Assembly: GCA_013396635.1 (NCBI GenBank)
Contig: WBMW01005052.1
Span: 29,985 to 93,984, forward strand
Reading direction: 5' to 3'
From: Penelope pileata
Lineage: Eukaryota; Chordata; Aves; Galliformes; Cracidae
DNA: 64,000 bases
A model generated the notes under the pieces. That model did not search any database. It was not told the origin of the DNA and worked only from the letters and a program-made list of their open reading frames with translations. The position numbers and the translations under genes are program-made. This document shows, piece by piece, positions 1-11,400 of the stretch (its first letter is position 1; every line of letters starts with the position of its first letter).

Positions 1-685
1 TTTTCTCCCTGTATCACATCTTTGCAACAAATTTCAGACAGAGCACTTTCTCATTTTATTTTTTTACTGTTTTTTTGTTTGTTTCTCTGTTTGTTTTTTG
101 TTTTGCTTAGTCCTGTGGAAACATATGCCACCTTTTACTAACCTTGTGCATTTGACATTTCAGACAGCTTGTACATAGAGCTATCTCATTCCTTTCATTT
201 CCTTTTCTCATTTCAATGTGACATGTAAAATATCACACTAACTTGTGCACAATATCTTGTCTGTAGTGAAAAAATATCTTTTTTTCATGTGGACAGGAGG
301 TGGAGTCCCTGCAAGGTCACCTGCAGTTAAGCATTCATTTTGCCTGCTGTTATGTTGCTTTTCTCAAGGCACCAACATAACTGGCAGTCGGATTGTCCTT
401 GTAATCAGTTTTCACAGAATTGATCTGTCTTGCTTCTGCTTATCTGCTCTCTCCTCCCTTCTCCTGTATTTGTCAGAAAGCTGTTTGTATGAGCAATGGA
501 AAGAACTTCCTTAATACTAAGGGGGCACTCTGATAGCTCTTGGGCAATGGTCACCACCAATGTTCTCTGTGTGCCAGGCTAAGTCTTGGACTGGGGAGCG
601 ACACTGAGATCTGCTGTCTTAGAGGAAAATGCATACATCCCCTGGTCCCCGCCATGTACCTCTCTCTCCAGTGGAGGATGCAGGA

Positions 686-753
686 GGCTGTGCTAACAAG
701 ATTGCTGCCCTAGATAACTTGCTTAGGTGCCTATAGGCAGGTGGGATAAATCT
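686..753 (+). repeat. Direct repeat, copy 1 (68 bp)
   Basis: This segment recurs at 1118-1185 at a constant offset of 432 bp. By eye about 61 of 68 positions match, and the last 46 bp (708-753) differ at only two positions. The shared core starts ccctagataacttgcttagg. I do not recognise the family. It could be an old local duplication or two copies of an interspersed repeat. Confidence 0.75.
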
Positions 754-1117
754 AGTGCCTTTGAGTCCATGAACATCCTTGCTCCAATATATATAGAGCT
801 CGAGTCTTCGTCTAAGAGCTGATCGTGAGACTGATGCCAAAGAGTGATGGAGTTTGAGTGGAAGTGGAAAGTGGGTTTGGATGGTCTGTGGAATTCATTG
901 GTGTGTTGCAATCCTTATGTAGAGGTGAATTTCTTATATAACCAGCAAGTCTGTCCAAATGCGAAGTTTACCGATGTGTACCGATGTTGTGACTTAGTGG
1001 AGTTTTGGACTAGCTCATCTGGGATTTAATTGTTACCGATGGCAGCAGTCTCCTGTGCTCTAGACCACTGTTGAGATGTCAGGAAATGCAATGGTTGGTA
1101 AAATAAATGTAGCCATT

Positions 1118-1185
1118 GTCTGTGTTAAAAAGATTCCTACCCTAGATAACTTGCTTAGGTGCCTATATGCAGATGGGATAAATCT
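1118..1185 (+). repeat. Direct repeat, copy 2 (68 bp)
   Basis: Second copy of the segment at 686-753, in the same orientation and with no indel across the aligned 68 bp. Similarity stops right after 'gggataaatct' at the right edge and fades leftwards of 1118. The DNA between the copies shows no obvious similarity to either flank. Confidence 0.75.
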
Positions 1186-3319
1186 TTGCAGCTCCTCCTT
1201 GGAAACTGCAGCAGCAGATCTTTGTATGTAATGACATGAACAAGGGGAGCAGCTGAAGGGGGGGAGAAAGTTCCGTACTACAGGCTTTTGCCCTTTTTTT
1301 TTTTTTTTCCCTCTTGATTGCTTTTGATTCCGTACCTGTTTCTTCCCATACTTTTAGCATCAGACAGTGCCTCTGTCTTCTCTTGCCTCAGGTGAGATCC
1401 ATCGAGGGGATCAGAGGAGTGTCTCCTGCTCCTTTATCTGCTAAATTTTTGTCAGGTTTGCTGCTGGGAGCTGCTAGGACCTTTCTGAGCTTCCTTAGTG
1501 TCAGGTAAATGGTCTGGCTGCATAGTGGTTGCAATAAATCTTATCTGATCTCTTTCCACAAGTAAGGAACTGAATAACTTGTAGTGTGGGCAATTTGTGA
1601 TGTCCTTGATGGAAACAGCAGTAGCTGTCTTGTACTCACTCCAGTGGCTAAAACAGCTAAGAGAGAAGAATCCAGCTGTAATATAAACTTGTAGAACAGT
1701 GGTGTTTATGCAAAGTATGTCTCTCTGTTAGCAACTGCTTTCTACTGGCAGAACAGGACAGGTTATAGAACAAGTTTTAGCTATTTGCAAGGAAAATGTG
1801 AGCCGAAGCTTGAATTTAATATGCGTGTTAGCTGCTAACAGGGGCTTAGTGAACTTTCTAACCAGCTATTCTGTGGAGGACATAAATCACAAGCCAGCAC
1901 TCTTCCCTGGCACTTGCACTGGTGCATGTTTATGCATCACACTCTTACAGCTTTGTGATACGCAGCAGGAGAAAGTGATGTTTGTCTTGGTCAGCAGAAT
2001 TTTCAGGGCGTAAAATGGAGTGGGGGGAAAAGGAAGGTGATTTTGTGGAAATATGTAGCTTAACTTTTCTTGCAGCTTCATGATTTAACAGAAGCAATTG
2101 CACATTAATCATTTAGCATGGACAGTGATAGCATGTGAGGAATTTTAATGAGTTGATGTAAACTGAAAAGAATTTTGTTATTCGCACTGAAATTGTTTAA
2201 TCTTATTCGTTGGATTTTTTTAAAAAAAGTTCTGTTGATATTACAGGCAATGCTTTTCATAGTTTGCATTTTAAGATAATTTAAGTCTACAGAAAGTGCT
2301 TCCTTTAGGGAGAAATGTTCTAAGTAGATCAAGAATGGTGCAGCATGGATGGCTTTAAGAATTTGTCAGCAGCTTCGTCCTGGGAAAGTTGCCTCAAGAC
2401 ATACGCAAGCAGTTCAGCAGTCGCATCCTTTCAGCTTTGCTGCCTCTAGAGACACTAAAGATGATGCAGCAAATTAGCATCGTCATCATTCTGAAACTGT
2501 CCTGCAGCAGCACAAACCTTCAGTTTGGTCGCAATCTTCAGTTTGTGGGCAACAGGAGTTAATTGATTAGGAAGTGGCTTGTGATTGCCCCTGGGGAGAA
2601 ATGGAGAAAGCAAAACTTAAGTACGGAGAAAACGTTACTCCTCAAATTCAACCACTTACTGAGTTTCAGTATGATGGGAGCGATGAGGGTGGACTGGAAC
2701 TTGTAACTAAAGCAATACATTATAGTGCGACTGAACTGGTAAAAGAAAAGTATAGCTGGCTCCCAGAACGTCAGAGACTGAGTACATATGGAGGGTCTCT
2801 CTCCATGGGGAGAAATAGGCTTTGACATGCAAACAGTTGGTGTGTGTCCCCTGCTTTTCAGTTAAGTGGCTGATAATGAATACCCTGCTACCTTGAAACA
2901 GACCCAAGCTAGCATAGCATACCTGTTAATGAAAAACTGGATTTTAACTGGTGACTGGAAAGGTGCCTTCTACTACGTAAATCTCACTTGAAGTATCTAT
3001 GCATACATCTGATTTGGCATTTTGGGAATCAAATCACCACCTGTTTCTGTCATAGTCCCAGTCTATTTATAGCAAGTATATTGATAAAAACATACCCGTG
3101 AGAAAGGGTTTGAGCCCAACAACACCTACGTAGGTAACAGTGGTTAAACATGGAGTATATATTTGAAAAGTCTAAAGTTCTGTCATTTTGGAAGTTACAT
3201 TTTATGTTCATTTCTCTCACTGCCTTTATGAGAAGGTTTGTTCCCATCTAGTATGCTCACTGGAAAATGTCTTTGTCTTTCCTGCATTAGTGTTCCTTTG
3301 TTGAAGCACCTGCAGTCAT

Positions 3320-3343
3320 GTAAAATGGTAAAATGGTAAAATG
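3320..3343 (+). repeat. Short tandem repeat, (gtaaaatg)x3
   Basis: Three perfect copies of the 8-bp unit gtaaaatg lie head to tail. This is a minor microsatellite of the kind that changes length by slippage; no function is suggested. Confidence 0.9.
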
Positions 3344-4464
3344 CACGCCCATGTCATGGTTCATAATCATGTTACTGTGAAAATGAAAGTTTTGTGATGC
3401 GATGTCTCTCAAAACAAACAGAACCCTGAGATGTGAAGGCTGACAAACCAGTAAGGGTGCTGAAAAGAATTTTAAAAGTTAATGTACCGCTGGGCTTTCT
3501 GAGAATAAAGTACACGTCCCTTCCCTTTTCCCCCTTCCAGCCAACATATCTTGAAATTGTGGAGGTAAATCTAGGGATAGTCACGCAAATATCCTTTCCT
3601 AGGAACTGCTCTCCCCATGCGGTTACACAAATTAGCAATCTTCAGTTGGGAGGCTGAGATTTATTTGATTATATGTACTTTTTTTTTTTAATCACTGCCC
3701 TGGAGTCATGCATTGAAGAGCTAGCTATTGAGGATTCAGTTCCAGTTTATACTCATTGGTGACCCTGGGGCTTCTGCACATTTTGTTTTAAGTAATACCT
3801 TTTCAGTAGCATTCTAGCTGCCATCTACCAATTCCGTTCTGTGGTGAATTCTCCTCCAGGCTCCTTGTTTTGTTATGCATAGGCCCACCCATGCATTTCT
3901 GTATTTTGCAACATTAATTTCTATAATGTATAGAAAGTCACTTCCTTTGGGTGGCAAAGCCAGGAAGGTTCTGCAGTGAAATGTCAAGTGGGGTCAAAGT
4001 TGGACATTGCTGCTAAGGTATGCATTAAAAATGGATTGTGTTTCACTTTCTCTTAGTTAATCTGTATGCTCAAAGCATGGTAATTCACGTGAACTGAAGC
4101 AACAGATTGCTTTGAAATGTTTCTTATGCCAGCGGGTCTTTGATAAAAGAACTGAGACTCAACAGCTTGTGCAGATTTTCACTGACCCTGCTCTGCAAAC
4201 TACTGCTATGTATTTGACATCATAACAATTTATAATCATTTCTGTTTTTGTCTTTTGCTCCCGTAGAACTGCCCAGGTGTTAGCACAACACAAGTTGGAT
4301 AGATTCAGAAAATGCTGTTTTACCAAAGAAAACTTACAAAACAAAACAAGCCCTCAAAAGCCAAACTTCTTAGGGAGTAATCCTAAGTATTATTTTTATT
4401 CTAGGGTTTGGAAGATCAGATTATTTGTGTTACATCTTTGGCAGTGTAATGTCTGGTTGTGTAG

Positions 4465-4509
4465 TGGTTTGGGTGCCTTGCAGCATCTGGTTTGGGTGCC
4501 TTGCAGCAT
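4465..4509 (+). repeat. 23-bp tandem duplication
   Basis: A 22-bp segment (beginning tggtttgggtgccttgcagc) at 4465-4486 is repeated exactly at 4488-4509 with one base between. The perfect identity implies a recent local duplication or slippage event. Confidence 0.9.
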
Positions 4510-7500
4510 GTGTTCCCTTCTTCTCTTCCCTTCCTTACCCTCATGGCTTCCCCAGGTGCCTGACTGTGTGGTGGTGAAAGTAGGCTTGAGGGTATGACTT
4601 GAATGAATCTTGAAAATGTATGCATCAGGAAGATTAAAAAGTATCTGAAATACATTATTTAAGAACCGTTATTCTGAGCTGGTGTTTTGTGCCGAATCGC
4701 CCATTTCTGGGTGGTAAAAATTTATTTGAAGCCAGCCATTGTCTCCTCTGCTGAAATGCGACCTTAAAGTCACAAGGAATGGGTTCCCAGCTCACGCCCT
4801 CCTAATGAGCAAAACCCCATCCACATGCACTGTATGTTAAGATCTCTTGTGGAAAGGAGGAGTCACAGTGTGTATTGGGGGAGACTTCAGACTGTTTATG
4901 TGTTGCTAAGTGTGAAGAATTGCTGTTTCAAAAATGGCACCTGCCTTCCCTGTATCAAGAGAATGGGCTTATCACAGTTGTAATGGGGAAATCTGGAGGA
5001 GGTAAACAAGCTTAAGTACAAAGGCAGAGTGTGTTAAAGCAGGTTAGAGCTGTGCTGTGCTTTACCTTATGCAGGGCGCTATTCAGTATGACTTTTGCTT
5101 TATTGTATCTGTATACTAAAAATTGTAACAAGAAAACTAAGTCATAAATCTTACTACCATCAGTGCTGTAAAAACAGGTCCCAGGTAAAAGCAGCTATTG
5201 CATTTTGGTTCTGTGCTTTTTTCTCCAGTTCATTTCTGAACCCAGTTGTGCTTTACTGAAACGCTGCAATATCACTGTTGAAAAGTCATTCCGTGTCCTT
5301 AATTTTGGAGGTGATGACCTTGCTTCCCTTATACCTAAATGTTGACCTGGGATTTCTACTGGAAATATGATAGCAATATCTATTCAGAATCAGAAGGCTG
5401 CCATTACAAATAGCAGCATTTTAGAAAAATCTACCATATTTATCTTTTATGATGAAGTAATGGGCAGAAGCTACTCAAGTACCAAGCTTTAGTAGCTGGA
5501 AAAAAAAATCAATACATTCTTACCTCATCTGTATTTATTTAAGCAGCAATTAGCATAAGAAAATAAAATATCCCAGAATAGTCTCTGCAAAATAGAAAAG
5601 CATCCTAAGGAGTGCTGTAGTCCAGGGTAAGTGCTTCAATTTATGCAGATGTTTGTTTCTTGCCTGTGCGACTATCTCAGCATCTTGGGAACATGATATT
5701 TAGAGGTTTCATGTGAATAACTCCGTTCTACATTTTTCACCACAGGTTGTCCTTTATTCGCCATTTCTGTGTTGTAACTGTGCAGTGAAGAAAGATGTCT
5801 GACTTAAGGCATGTCATCACCGTGTGATGCACTGCTGCTTCAGGATGCAAAAGAGGACTCAAATAGGCAGTGAAACTGCACTGAGCAAAGGCGTTCTGAG
5901 ACCCCTGGGCTCTTCCAAAGAGCTGTACAGCTACAGCAGCGTGGGGTTACTGTGTGCGTATAAGACTGTCTAGATACAGTTCTGGGAAGCATCATGAAAG
6001 CTTGGGTACTTTTCTGAGTGCTTCTGCACAACAGACAACAAAATGTTAAATTATTTGATTGAGAAAAAAAAAAAATAAAACAGCCCCAAAGAGGCTCTAA
6101 ACCTGCAAGGGTTCTAAATTGTTAGACAGTCCTGATTTTAAAAAAGATAATTAGATCTGCGGGCTGTGCTGCTTCTGGAATCTACGGGCAGCGTCCAAAG
6201 TTGGGTGAGAGTTATTCTGCTAAATGTGCACTGAGGTTGAAAGAGAGGGAGCTGTAACATCGCGCAGCTGTGCGGTGTTCCTGGTACCTGATGGACGAAG
6301 GTAAGTCACCTTCTGCTGGGGCCTGACAGTATGGCACGTGGGCGTTGTTTGCAGTAAGGAAGGAAATTGACCCCAGGTAGTATGCTGTCTACTGCGCTTA
6401 ATGGAGGTGCTTTTAATTGCGTGTTTGTGTGAGGTGATTTCCTTCAAATGCTCTTTGTTATGCATGTAAGACTATTACAGCAGCTGGAAAAAGCACTTGA
6501 TCCTGTGCTATACGCTAATGTGTAATTTTCCATTTTCTTCCATGCTGGTGGCATTTGAAGGCTTTGAATTGATCGCAGCAGTAGGTGTTACTTTTTGGGG
6601 AGGTAGAGCAACAACTGGTTGTAGACTCAGTTGAATCTCTTTAGTGCACCCTACTGGTTTGGATGTGTATTTGAATAAATGGATAGATGCGAACAATGCA
6701 GAATCATGCAAACTCATAGCAATCTGCACTATGTGACTCTTGTAAACCTGACTGTTGGGCACTGTAGCAAATGGGAATAAAGACAAAACTGCAGCACGCA
6801 ACAGAGTATCTTTGGCCAACAGGGAAAAGTGTAGGGGGATCAAAAAAGAGAGGACAGAAAAGGGTGAACAAAGTGCAGTGTAGGGAGAACAAAAATAGCA
6901 GTAAAGATAGAGGGATGGCTCAATGGAAATATAATCATCTGTTAATCACAATGACTGGTATAAAGAGGTTCATCATAACTATGTAAGTCTCTAATGCAGT
7001 CTTTGTTTCTTTAGTATGTGAATGTGGTGCATCTTCTTCTGCAGTCTTTGTAGTCTTTTCCCCACCCTGGACTAATATTCTGTTTTCACTTCTTGGAAGG
7101 CTTTATTTCTGTAAGCAGCTGTGTTCAGTAGTGTTTACCTCCAAGAGAACAGTGGATATACTGCTATCTTGCACACTGAGTGTTGGTAATATCTCATTCT
7201 GCCCCTTGTCTGCAATCTGTGTTCTGGGGTCCATGGGAGGAAAGCATGTCCAGAACGCCCGTGTAACTGACATCTGGGTATTCTCAGAATTAGTTATAAT
7301 CTCTCGTTTTGTTGCCCTGTTGGTGGCTTATAACTTTCTGGTATAGGATAATTGATTATTCAGTATTTTTAATAGGAAATTTAAAAAAATTCTTTCTATT
7401 CAGTATTACCCTGCTCCCATATGGCACTGAATTCTACAGAAACTTTGATATTTCCTTCATTTGTTGAACTTCTTGCTCTGTATCAGCAATGAAGGTCTGC

Positions 7501-7953
7501 TTGAAGATAACTTGTGCCTTGTTAAATACGGAAACAAAATTGTGAACTCAAACTCTTCCAGTGCAAAGCAAAATGTTAATCTTAAACTGCTGTTCTAATT
7601 CTAGAAGTTATGATTTCTGAGCAAATTTATTATTTATGTGACATGCTTTTGTTCCATCAATAATTCTTAATTATGGTAATTAGCGTAATAGAAAAAACTG
7701 CATATAAAATGAGTAAGGTGGCACTGATACATCGTTACTTAGGGCAATGTAGATTATACTGATTAGTGCAAAAATGTTTTCTATTTCAGTTAATCGGGGA
7801 AAATGAAGTATTGCATGAAGGTACTGATGTTATGTATACTAAATTATCTCAGATTTTAACTACAGCGATGATTTATTCTGCTCATAGAATAAGCGTTTCA
7901 TAAAACTGCAAGTATATGTTGTATTTGTTCTCATGTACATGTTCTCTTTGCAG

Positions 7954-8454
7954 CTGGTTCTGGAAGTATTTTGAGGCTTTTAGCTGGACTGGAAGTTCAC
8001 TGGAACCCCAGTCTGTGAAAAATGGCAGCTTGTACTTTTTATGAGCCTACAGAAGAGAGAAACTGGACTAGTTCAGCCAAAGGCTCAGGGAGACCTTACT
8101 TCCTGCCTTCAGCTATCTAGTGGAAAGACAGAACCTGGGCCTTTTCTTTGCGCTCAGTTCTTGTGGGGGGAAACAAGAAACTGCAACAAAGAAAATGTCA
8201 ACTCAGTGTAAGACTCCACCCCCCGCCCCCCTCCCCAATGAAGATTATCAAACGTTGGTGCAGGATGCCCAGAATCATTGTGAAAATGCAGTTCTTCCGG
8301 ATACTCCAAACCAAACTGAATCTCCAGAGATTTATTCCAACCTAAATTATTGCATCTTTGTATTAACTCATATCTATTCTACTGCTTGCTCACATTATGA
8401 GCTCTTTTTGGAACTCCTTCCTATTGACTCTTCTGTTTACTCTCCCAGTTCAAG
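7954..8454 (+). other. Candidate 5' exon, unidentified product (weak)
   Basis: A splice-acceptor-like sequence (gttctctttgcag) ends at 7953, and a donor-like site (caag|gtaata) follows 8454. Between them an ATG at 8195, with A at -3, opens a frame to 8454. It would give about 86 residues starting MSTQCKTPPPAPLPNEDYQT, leaving phase 2 at the donor. The first half is rich in Pro, Asn, Gln and Glu and looks protein-like; the second half is hydrophobic and could simply be translated T-rich DNA. The frame closes with TAA at 8456, just past the putative donor. The P-rich part comes from a C-rich low-complexity run (about 8218-8235). I recognise no family, and a chance open frame is more likely than a real exon. 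Confidence 0.15.
8218..8236 (+). repeat. C-rich low-complexity run
   Basis: Nearly pure C over about 19 bases with single A, G and T interruptions. It lies inside the candidate exon at 7954-8454 and accounts for the consecutive prolines in that frame. Confidence 0.8.
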
Positions 8455-11400
8455 GTAATATTGCTAGCAAACTTTTATTTTTTTTTTTTTACAACTTTTT
8501 ATTCCTTTTTTTTGAAATTGCTTGTGAATATGTAGGGACTGCAAGGTATTTTTGTTCCACTGAATGGAACAACAAATGGCTAGTTTTCTGTCTCTTAACG
8601 TTTAACGATTATTTATTGTTAGCTTTATTTGACCCATGGGGGCTGTTTGTTTAGCATTTCTTGACCTATAGCTGTTTATGTTTCTTCTGAATTTCTTCTG
8701 GAATTCTTCTGAAGAGGCTTCATTGAGAACCTCCTGGAAACTGAGCAACTGAGTTCTGTCCCTGAACTTACAAACCGGTGATGTGTGACTCTCCTTGACA
8801 AAAGCTACTCTGATTCTTCCCTGGTGGATCGTGCTGACTAATGCATCTGCTGATACGGTTCTAAAGAACTGTGGATGTCGAGTTTAGTTGTCTGTAGTTC
8901 CTGAATCTCACTTGAAAGACTTAAAAATCTTTACTTCTGGTAGAGAGATAGTTTGACAGGGATTGAGAGTTTGAGGATGAGATCCTACAATTATTGCTTC
9001 TCGTGTGCTGTGTCCTTGGGTAGCAAAGGAGGGGTGGTACACTGTGAGTCAAAGATGGAATTAGTACTTGTATTCTCCTGCTTCCCAAGGGAAAGAAAAC
9101 ATCCTCTTCTCGTGAACAAATAGAAAATTGCCCTTTTTATTTGATTTGGTTAATTCATGATCACTCAGTGATTTGCTGAGTTGGTAATGCAATACAAAAC
9201 GACCTCCTCAAGTTTTAGGTGACTTCTTTGAGTATGCGCCCGCTTCTGGTGTTTCTCAGCTACAGACTGAATTGTAAGTCAGAATACTAAAGCTGTCCCT
9301 CTTTCCTGATATCCTTTCGTCCATTACTTACCCTCTTCCCTGGTTAAAATATTGGAGTAGAAGTTTGCCTTTCCTAATTTTGTGTTCAAGAAAAAGCACA
9401 AACACTATACTCTCTCAACAAAATACTAAGCTTTTCTCAGAAAAAAGGGAAAGAAATTTCATTTTTAACCAGGGAAAAATATTAGACCTAGTCCTTTGTA
9501 CAGACATCCTCTTTCATATAAATTTTTGTTCAGACAATATACTTTAGTTGACATTTTAGTGTTACTTTGCCTGTAATCTCATACTGTATGAGAGCACAGC
9601 AAAATGATTTTTCCCTGATGATTGCGAAGATCCGCATTTTTAAGCACTAAAAAATGGCAAAAATTTCTAGATCTATTTAAAAAACTTCATTGACATAATA
9701 ATTCTGTGAAACATATCTGGCTACTTTTCAGATGAAGGCCTGCATGCAAGAGCTTTTTGAATCTTCTAAAACTTTGAAACATTCTGTATGTTCATCTGCA
9801 TGTTAATCTGTATGTTTGTCAGCTGGCCGCTTAAACTTGCAGATGTTTCTCTTCTGTGAACTCAACCAGCTGAATTTCTTTTGGTTTTGCTTGCTTTCTT
9901 CAGACTAAAGTCAGTTAAGAGTGAAGGCAGGGCATTTTGAGTAACATCTAACAGAGGCTTGCCAGGTTGCTGGGGAGGTAGAGGTGATGGAAATGTTCTA
10001 TTCATATCCTTTGTTAATTCAAAGGCATCAAAATGCAAATTTACTGTAAGCCCTCATGAGAGATCAGTCACGGAATTCCTTGGGGAGATATTTTCTAAAT
10101 TACCAAAGCTAGATTTAAAAAATGAAAGCAAAAATAATAGCCTAGAGGATGTGTTTTGTTTTGTTTTTGTGAAACTATGTATTAATCTACCAAGTTTTTT
10201 TTATTGTTATTATTATTTTTAATGGAGGCGTGTAGTATTACGCTTCTTAGGAGTTAAAGAGAACTTACAAAAATGTGACCTGCTACAATGTGCCCTTACT
10301 GATCTGTGAATAGAAGATTGGACTTAGACCTGCAAGTAGGGCAAAGGTTTTATTGCAGCACAAAAAAATTTTCTGGCAAATCTGTTTTATTATTATGAAA
10401 CAGGAGAGAAGGCGGGGTGTTGGAAGGCACCTACAGAGAAGCTAGTAAAAGCAGGTGGTAATTTAAAACATGAATGGAAAGAATATTTAGGCTGGTTTGA
10501 GTGCTGTAGCTGAATTGGTGAAATTACGCTTCCTGTCAAATCATCACAGCTGGAAATGGCCTGCAGAAATTGTTTCTTCTTTCAAAAGCTATGCTTTTTC
10601 TTTTAAAAGAAGATTATTAGAAAAAGAAAAAAAAGAAAAAAAAAAAGAGGCTTGGCTGTTTTGAAAATACAAAAGCATTCACTTTCCAAAGTGTTTTCTT
10701 GGAAAGTAACTGCTGTGGCTCAGCATGTAGCTAGGATTGCCTAGTGGAGCTAAACACAAAACAATCAATTAATGTACCTGTGTATTCTCAATCATTACCT
10801 CCTACAGCCCTCATAAAATACTCAGTTATGGCAGTGAGTATTTCAAACCCCTTTCTGCTGGGTTTAGAGCCCTTGATCACTGCTAAAGCGTAAGAGAACC
10901 GTGTGCGTGAGAGGGCTGTGTTTGCAGATAGAGACAGCTCTGAGGTTGGTGTTGACTTCAGAGGTAGAAGAGGGTTACAGAAGTGCCATTTATAAAGCTG
11001 TAGGTGAGGCGCTATCTGCAGCTTTCACCAATAAAACTCAGCTTTGAAAGTGCAGAACTTGGCTGCAGAGCCTTGCTTTGGGCTGAACTTTACCCTGTGT
11101 ACCTGATTTTAGAGCTCACAAATGTGTATTTTATGGTGGTTTCTGTCAGGCCTGCATAAATTGCATTGTTTCATCTTGGTTTCATTCATTTTTTGTTCAG
11201 GTGGGTTTTTTTTGTTTGCTTTTTTTTTTTTTCCCCATCAACTTGCATTAACTTGAATTAATCTAGTGTGTTTTTTTTTTTTTTAATAAAATGTAAGGCA
11301 TAAATCTGTTATCCAATGTTTAGAATTTCTGATCTTACAATTCATATCTGGATAATGCATCATAGTGTTGTATTACACAGTACCTGTCTGCCCTATGTTA

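Larger units (their letters stand above)
1..7953. other. Noncoding stretch, no gene recognised
   Basis: AT-rich, CpG-poor DNA with T-rich and A-rich runs. Open frames on both strands are short (about 110 codons or fewer), lack protein-family motifs and overlap one another, as expected by chance. The only structure I see is the direct repeat at 686-753 and 1118-1185, the 8-bp tandem at 3320-3343 and the 23-bp tandem at 4465-4509, each listed separately. It could be intergenic or intronic. Confidence 0.6.

Noticed and set aside
2340..2510. 50-codon frame beginning IKNGAAWMALRICQQLRPGK as an exon
   Set aside because: Looks protein-like briefly, but it has no acceptor or donor and stops soon on both sides.
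6220..6296. Donor-like GAAG|GTAAGT near 6292 as the end of an exon
   Set aside because: Frames upstream are interrupted by stops, and no matching acceptor defines an exon.
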